DNA of 64,000 bases, taken from the NCBI GenBank assembly GCA_017417385.1, contig JAFPZF010000058.1, forward strand, positions 27,031 through 91,030, read 5' to 3'. Below the pieces are notes generated by a model that made no database searches, had not been told where the DNA came from, and saw only the letters and a list, made by a program, of their open reading frames with translations. The translations under genes and the position numbers were made by a program. Positions 54,205 to 63,012 of the stretch are shown here, one piece after another; positions within the stretch are counted from its first letter, which is position 1; each line of letters begins with the position of its first letter. The DNA comes from Bacteroidales bacterium (lineage in GTDB: Bacteria > Bacteroidota > Bacteroidia > Bacteroidales > Marinilabiliaceae).

Positions 54205-55173
54205 CTAATTAGACTTAAAGAGAGACTCGACGAAGGACTGTCGGTCGAAGAGCTGGAGGTCTTCGATACCTTCGCCGACGCCGATATATTTGACAGGGAT
54301 CGAGAACTGGTCGGAGACGCCGATTACGACGCCGCCCTTGGCCGTCCCGTCGAGTTTCGTGATAGCGAGGGCCGTGACGTCTGTTGCGGCGGTGAACTGC
54401 TTAGCCTGTTCGAAGGCGTTCTGACCCGTCGATCCGTCGAGGACGAGAAGCACCTCGTGAGGGGCAGACGGGACAATTTTCCTCATGACGTTCTTAATCT
54501 TCGTAAGCTCGTTCATGAGGCCGATATTGTTGTGTAGACGACCGGCGGTGTCGATGATCACGACGTCAGCCTTTTGTGCCTTGGCAGAGGAGAGAGTGTC
54601 GAAAGCCACGGAGGCGGGGTCGGCCTTCATCTGTTGCTTGATGATAGGCACGTCGACGCGTTGCGCCCAGACCTCGAGCTGCTCGATAGCGGCGGCGCGG
54701 AAAGTGTCGGCGGCGCCGAGGACCACCTTCTTGCCAGCCTTCTTGAAGCGGTGAGCCAGTTTGCCGATCGTCGTAGTCTTGCCGACGCCGTTGACGCCGA
54801 CGACCATAATGACGTGTGGTTCGTCGCCGTGGTCAGGGATTTCCTCTTGTTCCTGGTCCTTGTCAGTTTCGGCGAGGAGCGCGGCGATTTCTTCGCGGAG
54901 GATGCGGTCGAGTTCGCTAGAGCTCGTGTAGGCGTCACGTTTGACACGTTCCTCGATGCGTCCGATGATTTTGAGAGTAGTGTCGACGCCGACGTCTGAG
55001 GTGATGAGTATTTCCTCGAGTTCGTCGAGGACGTCGTCATCGACCTTGTGTTTGCCGGTCAGAAGTCGTCCGAGCTTCTGGAACAAGCTTTGTTTAGTCT
55101 TAGTGAGACCCTTGTCGAGACTGTCTTGCGTCTCAGTCTTTTCCTTTTTGCCAAATAGTCCGAAAAATGCCAT
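54205..55173 (-). CDS. ftsY: Signal recognition particle receptor FtsY
   Basis: A 322-aa GTPase that delivers ribosome-SRP complexes to the membrane. The N domain covers about residues 20-100. The G domain has G1 VVGVNGVGKTTTIGKLA near residue 128, DTAGRLHNN, TKLDGTAKGG and the closing FVESLF. It is a short form without the long acidic A domain. rimO follows after 14 bases. An exact -7 box lies just upstream. Confidence 0.96.
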   Translation of the reverse strand: MAFFGLFGKKEKTETQDSLDKGLTKTKQSLFQKLGRLLTGKHKVDDDVLDELEEILITSDVGVDTTLKIIGRIEERVKRDAYTSSSELDRILREEIAALLAETDKDQEQEEIPDHGDEPHVIMVVGVNGVGKTTTIGKLAHRFKKAGKKVVLGAADTFRAAAIEQLEVWAQRVDVPIIKQQMKADPASVAFDTLSSAKAQKADVVIIDTAGRLHNNIGLMNELTKIKNVMRKIVPSAPHEVLLVLDGSTGQNAFEQAKQFTAATDVTALAITKLDGTAKGGVVIGVSDQFSIPVKYIGVGEGIEDLQLFDRQSFVESLFKSN

Positions 55174-55198
55174 TCGCTGCTCATCTTGTTATTGCTCG

Positions 55199-55206
55199 CA
55201 AATATA
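55199..55206 (-). promoter_or_regulatory. Putative -7 box of ftsY-rimO
   Basis: On the minus strand this reads TATATTTG, an exact TAnnTTTG match 25 bases before the ftsY start. A minus-strand TTTG lies upstream (55220-55223) but with only 13 bases of spacing, so the -33 element is uncertain. Confidence 0.5.
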
Positions 55207-55476
55207 GACAATTTTTTTGCAAATAGAGAAGAATAGAATTTTTTGGGGCAGATAAAGGGGGAAGAAGGAGGGAAGAAGGAGGAAGAAGTGGAAAGAAGTG
55301 GGAGAATCAGGGCTAATAGAAGACTAATCCAATTAGCAATTTGCAATGAGCAATTGGAATGACGGCTCAACAGAGGGTGTGTTTTTGTGTATCAGATCTA
55401 ATAAAAGTGTAGGGGAGGGTGGAAGATGGAGAAGTAGTTAAATCGGGTAGTTATCGGATAGTTGAACAAAAAGTAT
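55207..55476. other. Divergent gap between ftsY and valS
   Basis: No gene. A purine-rich + strand run occupies about 55255-55305. A near copy of the CTAATACAAGTCTAA motif lies at 55313, and an imperfect inverted repeat (CCAATT...AATTGG) follows at about 55329-55357. Confidence 0.5.
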
Positions 55477-55484
55477 TAACTTTG
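55477..55484 (+). promoter_or_regulatory. Putative -7 box of valS
   Basis: TAACTTTG matches TAnnTTTG exactly, 25 bases before the chosen valS start. The -33 region is weak. The closeness of this box to the start at 55509 argues against the longer reading frame beginning at 55419. Confidence 0.5.
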
Positions 55485-55508
55485 CAAATAGGAATAAACA
55501 GCAGTAAT

Positions 55509-58145
55509 ATGAAAGAACTATTGTCAGCGAAGTACTGTCCGGACGAGATAGAGGCTCGTTGGTATGAGTACTGGCTCAATCAGGGGTTGTTCAAGTCGAA
55601 GCCGGACAACAGGAAGCCGTATACCATCGTGATACCGCCACCGAATGTGACGGGCGTGCTTCACATGGGTCACATGCTGAACAATACGATTCAGGACATA
55701 CTCGTCAGGCGTGCGAGGATGAAGGGACTGAATGCCTTGTGGGTGCCGGGAACGGACCATGCGTCGATAGCGACGGAGGCGAAGGTCGTCAACAAGCTGG
55801 CTCAGCAGGGCATAGCGAAGAAGGACTTGACGCGCGAGGAGTTCCTCGGACACGTCTGGGACTGGACGAAGGAGCATGGCGGAATAATCCTGAAGCAGCT
55901 AAGGAAGCTCGGAGCGTCGTGTGACTGGGACAGGACGGCGTTCACGATGGACGAGGTCAGGAGTGAGAGCGTCATCAAAGTGTTCTGTGACCTATATGAC
56001 AAGGGCCTCATATACAGGGGCGTGAGGATGGTCAACTGGGACCCGAAGGCGAAGACGGCGCTATCTGACGAGGAAGTCATATATAAGGAGCACAACGGAA
56101 AGCTCTACTACCTCAGATATAAAGTCGAGGGTGATGCCGAGGGACGTTATGCAGTCGTAGCTACGACGCGACCCGAGACTATCATGGGTGATACGGCGAT
56201 GTGTATCAACCCCAACGACCCGAAGAACCAGTGGCTCAAGGGCAAGAAAGTCATCGTCCCGCTCGTCGGGAGAGTCATTCCGGTCATCGAGGACGAGTAT
56301 GTCGATATAGAGTTCGGAACGGGCTGTCTGAAGGTGACGCCGGCGCACGACGTCAACGACTACATGCTCGGCGAGAAGTACGGGCTGGAGACCATAGACA
56401 TCTTCAACGACGACGGCACGTTGTCTGAGGCTGCGGGACTGTATGTCGGTCAGGACAGGTTTGACGTCAGGAAGGCCATCGAGAAGGACCTCGATGCGGC
56501 AGGTTTGCTGGAGAAGACCGAGGACTACGTCAACAAGGTCGGATTCTCGGAGAGGACCAATGTGCCGATCGAGCCGAAGCTCTCGATGCAGTGGTTCCTG
56601 AAGATGGAGAGCCTTGCGAAGCCGGCGCTGGAGGCCGTCATGAATGACGACATCAAGTTCTACCCGGCGAAGTACAAGAACACCTATAAGTATTGGATGG
56701 AGAACATCAAGGACTGGTGTATCAGTCGCCAGTTGTGGTGGGGCCATCGAATACCGGCATATTACCTGCCGAAGGGCGGATTTGTCGTTGCGGAGAATGC
56801 CGAGGAGGCTTTGAAGAAGGCCAAGGCGAAGGTCGACTATCCGATAGAGGCCAAGGACCTCAGGCAGGATGAGGATTGCCTAGACACGTGGTTCTCGTCG
56901 TGGTTGTGGCCAATCTCACTCTTTGACGGCATACGCAATCCGGAGAGCGAGGAGCTCAAGTATTACTATCCGACGTCGGATCTCGTAACCGGTCCGGACA
57001 TCATCTTCTTCTGGGTAGCGAGGATGATCATGGCAGGCTACCAGTATCAGGGAAAGATGCCGTTCAGGAACGTGTACTTCACGGGCATCGTCAGGGACAA
57101 GCTCGGCAGGAAGATGAGCAAGCAGCTCGGCAACTCGCCAGACCCGCTAGACCTCATAGCACAGTATGGTGCGGACGGCGTCAGGATGGGCATGATGCTC
57201 TCAGCGCCTGCGGGCAACGACATCCTCTTTGACGAGGCGCTGTGTGAGCAGGGCAGGAACTTCAACAACAAGATCTGGAATGCGTTCAGACTTGTCAAGG
57301 GATGGGAGATCGTCGATAGCGAGCAGCCGGAGACGTGCAAGCAGGCCGTCAGGTGGTTCGGTGCAAAGCTCAGGGCTACGTGCAACGAGGTCGAGGACCT
57401 GATGAGCAAGTACAGGCTGAGCGAGGCGTTGATGGCAGTCTATAAGTTGTTCTGGGACGAGTTCTCGAGCTGGTATCTCGAGATGATCAAGCCGGAGTAT
57501 GGCAAGCCGATCGACAGGGCTACACTTGAGGCTACGCTGCAGTTCTTCGACGAGCTATTGAAGCAGCTGCATCCGTTCATGCCGTTCATCACAGAGGAAC
57601 TCTGGCAGAACCTCTACGAGCGCAAGGAGGGCGAGAGCATCATGATTGCGCAGATCGGCGACAGCAGCGAGCAGGCAGGCGACAAGGCCATCCTCGACGA
57701 GATGGAGATTGTCAAGCAGGTCATCTCGGGCGTCCGCATGGTCCGCAACAAGAAGAACATAGCGCCAAAGAAGGGACTCAAGTTGAGCGCCATCGGCAGC
57801 AATCCAGTCGAGAAGTACAGTGCGATGATAAGCCAGTTGGCATATCTCGACGAGTTCACGACGAGCGAGGCGAAGACGAACGGCACGCAGGCGTTCCTTG
57901 TCGGCACGTCGGAGTTCGCAGTCTTCATAGGTGACCTTGTCGATGTCACGGCGGAGATAGCGAAGGCAGAGGCAGAGATCAAGAGACTCGAGGGCTTCAT
58001 AGCTGGCATCAGGAAGAAGTTGAGCAACGAGAAGTTCGTAGCCAATGCACCGGAGGCCGTCGTAGCGCTTGAGAGGAAGAAGGAGAGCGACGCGCAGACT
58101 AAGATTGCGGCACTCCAGGAGAGTATCAAGAGCCTCAGGGGGTAA
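55509..58145 (+). CDS. valS: Valyl-tRNA synthetase
   Basis: An 878-aa class I synthetase that charges tRNA-Val. I chose the start at 55509 ([20 protein letters not shown]), since family members begin with this segment; an in-frame ATG 90 bases upstream would precede the promoter box. HIGH is present as [16 protein letters not shown] and KMSKS as [16 protein letters not shown], where Gln replaces the final Ser. The editing domain ([14 protein letters not shown]), the anticodon-binding domain and a C-terminal coiled coil (about 810-878) are present. Repeat copy D begins nine bases after its stop. Confidence 0.96.
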   Translation: MKELLSAKYCPDEIEARWYEYWLNQGLFKSKPDNRKPYTIVIPPPNVTGVLHMGHMLNNTIQDILVRRARMKGLNALWVPGTDHASIATEAKVVNKLAQQGIAKKDLTREEFLGHVWDWTKEHGGIILKQLRKLGASCDWDRTAFTMDEVRSESVIKVFCDLYDKGLIYRGVRMVNWDPKAKTALSDEEVIYKEHNGKLYYLRYKVEGDAEGRYAVVATTRPETIMGDTAMCINPNDPKNQWLKGKKVIVPLVGRVIPVIEDEYVDIEFGTGCLKVTPAHDVNDYMLGEKYGLETIDIFNDDGTLSEAAGLYVGQDRFDVRKAIEKDLDAAGLLEKTEDYVNKVGFSERTNVPIEPKLSMQWFLKMESLAKPALEAVMNDDIKFYPAKYKNTYKYWMENIKDWCISRQLWWGHRIPAYYLPKGGFVVAENAEEALKKAKAKVDYPIEAKDLRQDEDCLDTWFSSWLWPISLFDGIRNPESEELKYYYPTSDLVTGPDIIFFWVARMIMAGYQYQGKMPFRNVYFTGIVRDKLGRKMSKQLGNSPDPLDLIAQYGADGVRMGMMLSAPAGNDILFDEALCEQGRNFNNKIWNAFRLVKGWEIVDSEQPETCKQAVRWFGAKLRATCNEVEDLMSKYRLSEALMAVYKLFWDEFSSWYLEMIKPEYGKPIDRATLEATLQFFDELLKQLHPFMPFITEELWQNLYERKEGESIMIAQIGDSSEQAGDKAILDEMEIVKQVISGVRMVRNKKNIAPKKGLKLSAIGSNPVEKYSAMISQLAYLDEFTTSEAKTNGTQAFLVGTSEFAVFIGDLVDVTAEIAKAEAEIKRLEGFIAGIRKKLSNEKFVANAPEAVVALERKKESDAQTKIAALQESIKSLRG

Positions 58146-58153
58146 GCGAATAA

Positions 58154-58347
58154 AGGGAACTTCTACAAATAGCTTTTTCTGCGTTGGCGTTGCCTACGTT
58201 CCTCACGCTCGGCAATTTGAACAATCTCTATTGCTCTCGCTTAATCGGAATGTTGCACTCAACTTTGAAATCCTCATTTACTACAGTAAACTCCGGTGTT
58301 CAAAGTCTCCTGCGCCTTGAAAAATCTAATTTCTAGAAATCCCCTTA
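58154..58347 (+). repeat. Dispersed palindromic element, copy D (one extra hairpin module)
   Basis: About 194 bp, nine bases after the valS stop. The termini AAGGGAACTTCTACAAATAG and the complement of AATTTCTAGAAATCCCCTT pair. The extra module (58202-58247) runs from CTCACGCTCGGCAA to TTGCTCTCGCTTAATCG. The central hairpin is CTTTGAA...TTCAAAG with TTAC...GTAA. Confidence 0.88.
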
Positions 58348-58423
58348 AGAAAGGTAAAAAGAAGAAGAGTAGGGACGGGTGCAAGCTCGCCCCTACAATT
58401 TATAATAAAAGGAGAATAGCGGA

Positions 58424-59647
58424 ATGGAGAAGAAAGTGCCGATAACCCTATTGTGTGGTTATCTTGGGGCGGGGAAGACAACCCTGCTCAATCAGGTCTT
58501 GAACAACCAGAAGGGCTATAAAGTAGCCGTGATAGTGAACGACATAGGCGAGGTCAACGTCGATGCGAAGTTGATAGCCGACGGGGCGAACATCACGGAC
58601 ACGCAGAGCATAGTGCCATTGACGAACGGTTGCATCTGCTGCACGCTGAAGAGCCAGATGGCTCAGAACATCGAGGATCTCATCTCGACGGGGAAGTATG
58701 ACTACATACTGATAGAGGCGAGTGGTGTCTGCGAGCCGATGCCGATAGCGCAGGAGATCGAGACCATCCAGAACGGCAAGCTCGACAACGTCGTCGGTGT
58801 CGTCGATGCGAAGCGACTCGTCGATGAGTTCGGAGGTGGCGACAAGCTGCTTGGTGAGAAGGACGAGGAGGACATAGAGAGCCTGCTCGTGCAGCAGATA
58901 GAGTTCTGCTCGACGCTCGTCATCAACAAGACCGACCTCGTGAGCGAGGAGGAGCTGAAGAAAGTGCGGGCAGTCGTCAAGGCCATACATCCGAACGTCA
59001 GGATGATAGAGACCGACCACGGAAAGGTCGATGTCGGGTTGATGCTGGCGACAGGCAGTTTCGACTTTGCTACCGTATATGGAAGTGCGGGATGGTGCAA
59101 GGCTCTCGAAGAGGGCGAGGGGGAGCACCATGACGATGATGATGACGACGACGAGCATGAGGAGCATCATCATCACGAGCACGAGCATGAGCATGAGGAG
59201 CACGAGCATCACCATCATCATGAGCATGACGAGCACGGGCATCACCACCATGAGCACAGGCATGAGGGCGAAGAGGAGGACGAGTATGGCATAGGCACCA
59301 TGGTGTACCATAGACGCAGGCCGTTTGACAGGGACAGACTCGACTTCTTCGTCAGCAAGTGGCCGAAGAACATAATCCGGTGCAAGGGCATCATCTGGTT
59401 TGCCGATGACCCAGAGATGGCGTGGATATTCGAGACCAGTGGCAGGCAGATACAGGCGAGTGGCACGGGCAAGTGGATTGCTTCTGCGCCGAAGGCCGAG
59501 ATGGAGGAGCTGCTGGAGCAGAATCCGAACATAGCGGCGGACTGGGACGACAAGTATGGCGACAGGATGATCAAGCTGTGCATCATCGGACAGAATCTTG
59601 ACAAGAAGAAGATAGCAGAAGATCTGGACCTCTGCCTCGGCGAGTAG
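58424..59647 (+). CDS. CobW/ZNG-type G3E GTPase with His-rich metal-binding segment
   Basis: A 407-aa P-loop GTPase of the COG0523 family, whose members are metallochaperones (zinc for ZNG1, cobalt in CobW, nitrile hydratase activators). Walker A is GYLGAGKTTLLNQVL near residue 12, the CxCC metal motif is TNGCICCTLK near 70, and NKTDL is the guanine motif. Residues about 229-287 are a low-complexity run of His, Glu and Asp. The C-terminal CobW_C domain (about 290-400) follows. The His-rich run suggests Zn or Ni/Co buffering. No Zur site or metal transporter is seen nearby, so the metal is not settled. Confidence 0.88.
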   Translation: MEKKVPITLLCGYLGAGKTTLLNQVLNNQKGYKVAVIVNDIGEVNVDAKLIADGANITDTQSIVPLTNGCICCTLKSQMAQNIEDLISTGKYDYILIEASGVCEPMPIAQEIETIQNGKLDNVVGVVDAKRLVDEFGGGDKLLGEKDEEDIESLLVQQIEFCSTLVINKTDLVSEEELKKVRAVVKAIHPNVRMIETDHGKVDVGLMLATGSFDFATVYGSAGWCKALEEGEGEHHDDDDDDDEHEEHHHHEHEHEHEEHEHHHHHEHDEHGHHHHEHRHEGEEEDEYGIGTMVYHRRRPFDRDRLDFFVSKWPKNIIRCKGIIWFADDPEMAWIFETSGRQIQASGTGKWIASAPKAEMEELLEQNPNIAADWDDKYGDRMIKLCIIGQNLDKKKIAEDLDLCLGE

Positions 59648-59670
59648 ATTCGGCGGGCAGACAGGAATAT

Positions 59671-60006
59671 TTAAGGGAACTTCTATAAATTGCTTTTTCT
59701 TCGTTGACTTTGTCTTCATTCCTCACGCTCGGAAATTGGAGCAAGCTCCATTTCTCTCGCTTAATCGGAATGTTGCACTCAACTTTGAAATCCTCATTTA
59801 CTCCAGTAAACTCCGGTATTCAAAGTTTCGTGCGCCTTGGCTTCGCCTCATGTGCTACCGCTCGGCAATTAGAGCAAGCTCATTGACTGGCGTCTTACTT
59901 TCTTACGCTCGGCAATAGGAACAAGTTCCATTGCACTCGCTTAATCGAAAGTTTGCACTCGCTTAATCGCACAAGTGAAAAATCTAATTTCTATAACTCC
60001 CCTTAA
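59671..60006 (+). repeat. Dispersed palindromic element, copy E (three hairpin modules)
   Basis: A 336-bp element with 7-bp perfect outer ends (TTAAGGG...CCCTTAA), then CTTCTATAAATTGC at the left and the complement of AATTTCTATAAC at the right. It has a first module at 59722-59768, the central hairpin, then a degenerate module near 59871-59892 and a third at 59904-59948. An additional CTCGCTTAATCG half-unit is near 59958. Confidence 0.88.
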
Positions 60007-60011
60007 GGGAC

Positions 60012-60053
60012 AGCAGGTCGTGAGGTGAGAGCTTCACGGCCTGCTAACTTTTT
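60012..60053 (+). terminator. Terminator downstream of the CobW gene
   Basis: A 12-bp stem (AGCAGGTCGTGA against TCACGGCCTGCT, one G-T pair) is followed by AACTTTTT. It lies just past repeat copy E and would end the CobW-gene transcript. Confidence 0.88.
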
Positions 60054-60129
60054 GAGGGGAAGAGGGAAAGAAAAAGGGCTTGATGCTTGTGGATTTGCAG
60101 AATTTTTTTGATATCTGCAGGGAGGCGAG

Positions 60130-60192
60130 AAGCATTGATTATTCGTGTAGACGTTCTAATAGAGCAGTCAATGAGTAATCGATGCTTTTTTA
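60130..60192 (+). terminator. Second hairpin with T tail, possible small-RNA terminator
   Basis: AAGCATTGATTA at 60130-60141 pairs with TAATCGATGCTT at 60176-60187 (one G-T pair), followed by TTTTTA. No gene lies between it and the preceding terminator, so it either backs that terminator up or ends an unannotated short transcript. Confidence 0.55.
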
Positions 60193-60394
60193 TTTGTGAG
60201 TGGTAGATGTTGGCCATCGTTCTCGGCAGTCGTTAGCTGCAAATCGAGAAAGACGAGTGAGTATTAGTCGTGGCAGTGATTTTTTGAGAGGGAGGGCGGA
60301 TATTTCACTTTTTTTACTAAATTAGCAATTAGAACCCATGGGAAAACCAGAGGGGAGAGTGGAGACAATACATAGACAATAAAAGAAACTAATT
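60193..60394. other. Upstream region of the ter cluster
   Basis: No gene. AT-rich, with a T run at 60307-60316 and a weak -7-like box TAAATTAG at 60318-60325. The promoter of the ter genes should lie here but is not certain. Confidence 0.35.
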
Positions 60395-60955
60395 ATGGCT
60401 ATATCACTTGAGAAGGGGCAGCGCATAGAGGTAGGGTTGTCGCAGGTAGGCGTAGGCCTGGGCTGGGATCCGAACACCAATGATACGGGCGAGGACTTTG
60501 ACCTCGATGCGTCGGCGTTCATGCTTGGCAGTGCAGGGAAGTTGACCGACGACAGGTACTTCGTATTCTACAACAATCCGAAGTCGCCGGACGATGCCGT
60601 CGAGTCGATGGGAGACGACAGGACCGGTGGTAACAGCAAGGACGGAGACGACGAGACCATAAAAGTCGATCTCACTAAGGTGTCGAAGGGAATAGATCAG
60701 ATAGTCTTCGTCGCGTCGATATACCATTATCAGGAGCGCAAGCAGAACTTCGGTCAGGTCAGGAATGCATACATCAGGATATACAATTCGCTGACGAACG
60801 AGGAGATAGCTCGATATGACCTTGACGAGGACTTCTCAATAGAGACGGCGGTTGAGTTTGGCAGGTTGTACAGACGCGGTAGCGAGTGGAAGTTTGAGGC
60901 CATGGGCATAGGTTCGAGGGACGGACTACAGGGACTGTTGAACAAGTATCAGTAG
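60395..60955 (+). CDS. TerD-family calcium-binding stress protein
   Basis: A 186-aa TerD-domain protein of the tellurium-resistance family. It begins AISLEKGQRIEV and has the Ca-binding blocks EDFDLDASAFMLG and DGDDETIKVDLTKV, then FGQVRNAYIRIYN and ARYDLDEDFSIETA. Length and motifs match stand-alone TerD/TerE. These proteins are thought to assemble at the inner membrane in stress and phage-defence systems; the biochemical role is not known. The next paralogue starts four bases after its stop. Confidence 0.93.
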   Translation: MAISLEKGQRIEVGLSQVGVGLGWDPNTNDTGEDFDLDASAFMLGSAGKLTDDRYFVFYNNPKSPDDAVESMGDDRTGGNSKDGDDETIKVDLTKVSKGIDQIVFVASIYHYQERKQNFGQVRNAYIRIYNSLTNEEIARYDLDEDFSIETAVEFGRLYRRGSEWKFEAMGIGSRDGLQGLLNKYQ

Positions 60956-60959
60956 AGGT

Positions 60960-61601
60960 ATGGCGATAAACTTGACAAAAGGACAGCGAGTAGAGCTCGA
61001 CGCAAACCTAAGCCACCTGACAGTAGAGATGGGGTGGAAGGTCAATCCTAACGCCAATCCGCCATTCGACCTTGACGCATCGACATTCTTGTTGGGCGAA
61101 AGCGGGCAGATAGAGAACGAATATGACTTCGTATTCTATGGCTCGCCGAATACAATAGAGGTAGAGGGGGCGAGGAGGCCATGCTCGGTAGACCAGAGCG
61201 TGATAGGGTCGGTCGATGACCTCGGAGACGATGATAATGATAATGGCGAGGGGAACGAGGAGATAAGCGTCGACCTCACTAAGACGGCAGACAGGGTAAA
61301 GGAGATATTGTTCACAGTCAGCATATACTGGGAGAAGAAAGATCTTGTCAGTTCGACGAATGCAAAGAGAGCAAAATATGCCTTTGGACAGGTGAGGAAC
61401 GCATACATACAGATCAGGAACTCGGACACCGGAGTCGTGATATGCAGGTATGACCTTGACGAGGACTTCTCGACCGAGAAGGGAGTCGAGTTTGGAAGAT
61501 TGTACAGGTATAAGGGAGAGTGGAAGTTCCAGGCTGTCGGCGAGGGACATAGAGATGGACTTGAGCCGATTTGCATGAAGTATGCGTCGAAATTCATGTA
61601 G
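60960..61601 (+). CDS. TerD-family protein, second paralogue
   Basis: A 213-aa TerD paralogue. It shares PPFDLDASTFLLGE, an acidic loop DDLGDDDNDNGEGNEEISVD, FGQVRNAYIQIRN and CRYDLDEDFSTEK with the gene before it. It is longer because of insertions in the first acidic loop and near residues 115-130. Four bases upstream is the first TerD gene and three bases downstream the divergent third member, so translation is probably coupled. Confidence 0.93.
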   Translation: MAINLTKGQRVELDANLSHLTVEMGWKVNPNANPPFDLDASTFLLGESGQIENEYDFVFYGSPNTIEVEGARRPCSVDQSVIGSVDDLGDDDNDNGEGNEEISVDLTKTADRVKEILFTVSIYWEKKDLVSSTNAKRAKYAFGQVRNAYIQIRNSDTGVVICRYDLDEDFSTEKGVEFGRLYRYKGEWKFQAVGEGHRDGLEPICMKYASKFM

Positions 61602-61604
61602 GGC

Positions 61605-62228
61605 ATGGCGATAAGGTTAGAGAAGAGCGGGGACCAGCACAGGATCAATCTCGAGAAGGGCGGAGGCGCCCGGAGCGGGGAGATCATGATCAACCTCGAC
61701 TGGAGTGACAAGAGCGGTCGTGGGAAGGTCGTCGATCTGGACCTCGGGTGCTTCTATGAGCTGCGTGACGGGAGGAAGAGCCTGATAGACGGGCTACAGT
61801 TCTCGCATGGGCGGGGAGGCAACCGGCATCAGGTGACGCGGCAGGGCTGTTATGACCAGGCGCCATACATCTGGCATCAGGGAGATGACAGGGGAGATGG
61901 GGCGTCGTCTGGGGAGACCATCTTTGTCAATCCGCAGGGAGTGAACGAGATACGGCGCATGACCATATACACGTTTATCTTTGAGGGAGCGGCAAAGTGG
62001 TCGGAGACGAATGCCGTCGTGAGGGTCAAGGTTCCCGGTCAGGAGGACGTCATAGTCGAGATGGGCGAGCAGGCGAGCAACAAGAGGATGTGCGTCATAG
62101 CGGAGCTGTATTTCGGAGGAGACGACTCGATAACCGTAAAGAAGTGCGTCACGTTCCACGACAGGCACAGCGAGTGCGACGGCCCGTATGGATGGGGATT
62201 TAAGTATCAATCAGGAAGTAAGGATTAA
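61605..62228 (+). CDS. Divergent TerD-superfamily protein (TerA-like)
   Basis: A 207-aa protein starting AIRLEKSGDQHRINLEKGGG. It keeps the VVDLDLGCFYELRDG block in place of the DLDAS block, and has a conserved DDRGDGASSGETIFVN loop. The C-terminal half differs from TerD (VIVEMGEQASNKRMCVIAE). This resembles TerA-type members that lack the usual second Ca motif. The gene starts three bases after the second TerD gene. I place it in the superfamily with good confidence, but the TerA label is tentative. Confidence 0.78.
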   Translation: MAIRLEKSGDQHRINLEKGGGARSGEIMINLDWSDKSGRGKVVDLDLGCFYELRDGRKSLIDGLQFSHGRGGNRHQVTRQGCYDQAPYIWHQGDDRGDGASSGETIFVNPQGVNEIRRMTIYTFIFEGAAKWSETNAVVRVKVPGQEDVIVEMGEQASNKRMCVIAELYFGGDDSITVKKCVTFHDRHSECDGPYGWGFKYQSGSKD

Positions 62229-62305
62229 GAGTAATTCTATAAATTGCTATCATCGAATTTCAAGAAGTCACCTACAAATAGGTTTTATCGGATTTATAGA
62301 ACTCC
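62229..62305 (+). repeat. Miniature element with the same termini (copy F)
   Basis: About 77 bp between two ter genes. The left end TTCTATAAATTGC matches the long copies, and the right end GATTTATAGAACTCC is its inverted counterpart. The interior (GTCACCTACAAATAGG region) is unrelated to the central hairpin of the other copies. Confidence 0.7.
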
Positions 62306-62326
62306 ACTAACAAACAAAAGACAACA

Positions 62327-62989
62327 ATGGCAATAAGACTAGAGAAAGGTCAGAGAATAAACCTCGAGAAGGAAGGCGGGGCTAAGTTGACAGAGTTTTG
62401 CGTCGGGTGCAACTGGGGAGCGGTCAAGGAGAAGAAGCTGCTAGGCCTCTGGGAGAAGACAGTCGATGTAGATCTCGACTTGAGCTGCCTGATGTTTGAC
62501 GCGGACGGGAAGATAGTCGATCACATCTGGTCGCCGCTATATAACATGGGTCCGAGCCTGCCGCATGGGAAGCTGACGTCGAATGACGGGGCGCTGCATC
62601 ATACGGGTGACGACCTGACGGGAGACACAGATGGAGATGACGGGCTCGACAACGAGATCATCACAGTGAATCTACAGAAGGTGTCGCCGGTCGTCAACTC
62701 GATAGTGTTCTTCTTGAACATCTACAATAACGAAGAGTACAGTGGGGACTTCTCTGGCATCCCATACGCGACGATCAGGATGTATGAGGGAACGCCGAAG
62801 AGGGTCAAGTCAGTCTTTGCACAGTATGACGTCTCGACGAAGGAGAATTGCGCGGGTAAGCGAGCACTCGTCATGGGCAAGTTGTACAAGCGGGAAGGCG
62901 AGTGGAGATTTGCGGCGATAGGCGATGCGTTTGAGGACAAGGTCATAGCGTACACCATAGCGAGGGTCATAAGAGACTATTCGAAGTAG
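62327..62989 (+). CDS. TerD-superfamily protein, fourth member
   Basis: A 220-aa protein beginning AIRLEKGQRINLEKEGG, like the third member. It has TVDVDLDLSCLMFDADGKI and the acidic loop GDDLTGDTDGDDGLDNEIIT, then PYATIRMYEG and a C-terminal LVMGKLYKREGEWRFAAIG. It is closer to TerZ/TerD-like members with DLDLS in place of DLDAS. It is separated from the third member by a miniature repeat element and followed by the TerY-like gene after 23 bases. Confidence 0.88.
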   Translation: MAIRLEKGQRINLEKEGGAKLTEFCVGCNWGAVKEKKLLGLWEKTVDVDLDLSCLMFDADGKIVDHIWSPLYNMGPSLPHGKLTSNDGALHHTGDDLTGDTDGDDGLDNEIITVNLQKVSPVVNSIVFFLNIYNNEEYSGDFSGIPYATIRMYEGTPKRVKSVFAQYDVSTKENCAGKRALVMGKLYKREGEWRFAAIGDAFEDKVIAYTIARVIRDYSK

Positions 62990-63012
62990 AAAAAACACAA
63001 AACAGAGGAAAT

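Noticed and set aside
55419..55508. N-terminal 30-residue extension of valS
   Set aside because: It would start upstream of the putative -7 box at 55477 and does not resemble the N-terminus of known valyl-tRNA synthetases.
58448..59719. A 423-residue minus-strand frame over the CobW gene
   Set aside because: Antisense to a GTPase with complete motifs; its Met/Leu/Val-rich run is the complement of the His/Asp/Glu codons.
59704..59918. Short + strand frames inside repeat copy E, 60 residues each
   Set aside because: They consist of repeat sequence read in two frames, and similar peptides arise from other copies; no protein family is suggested.
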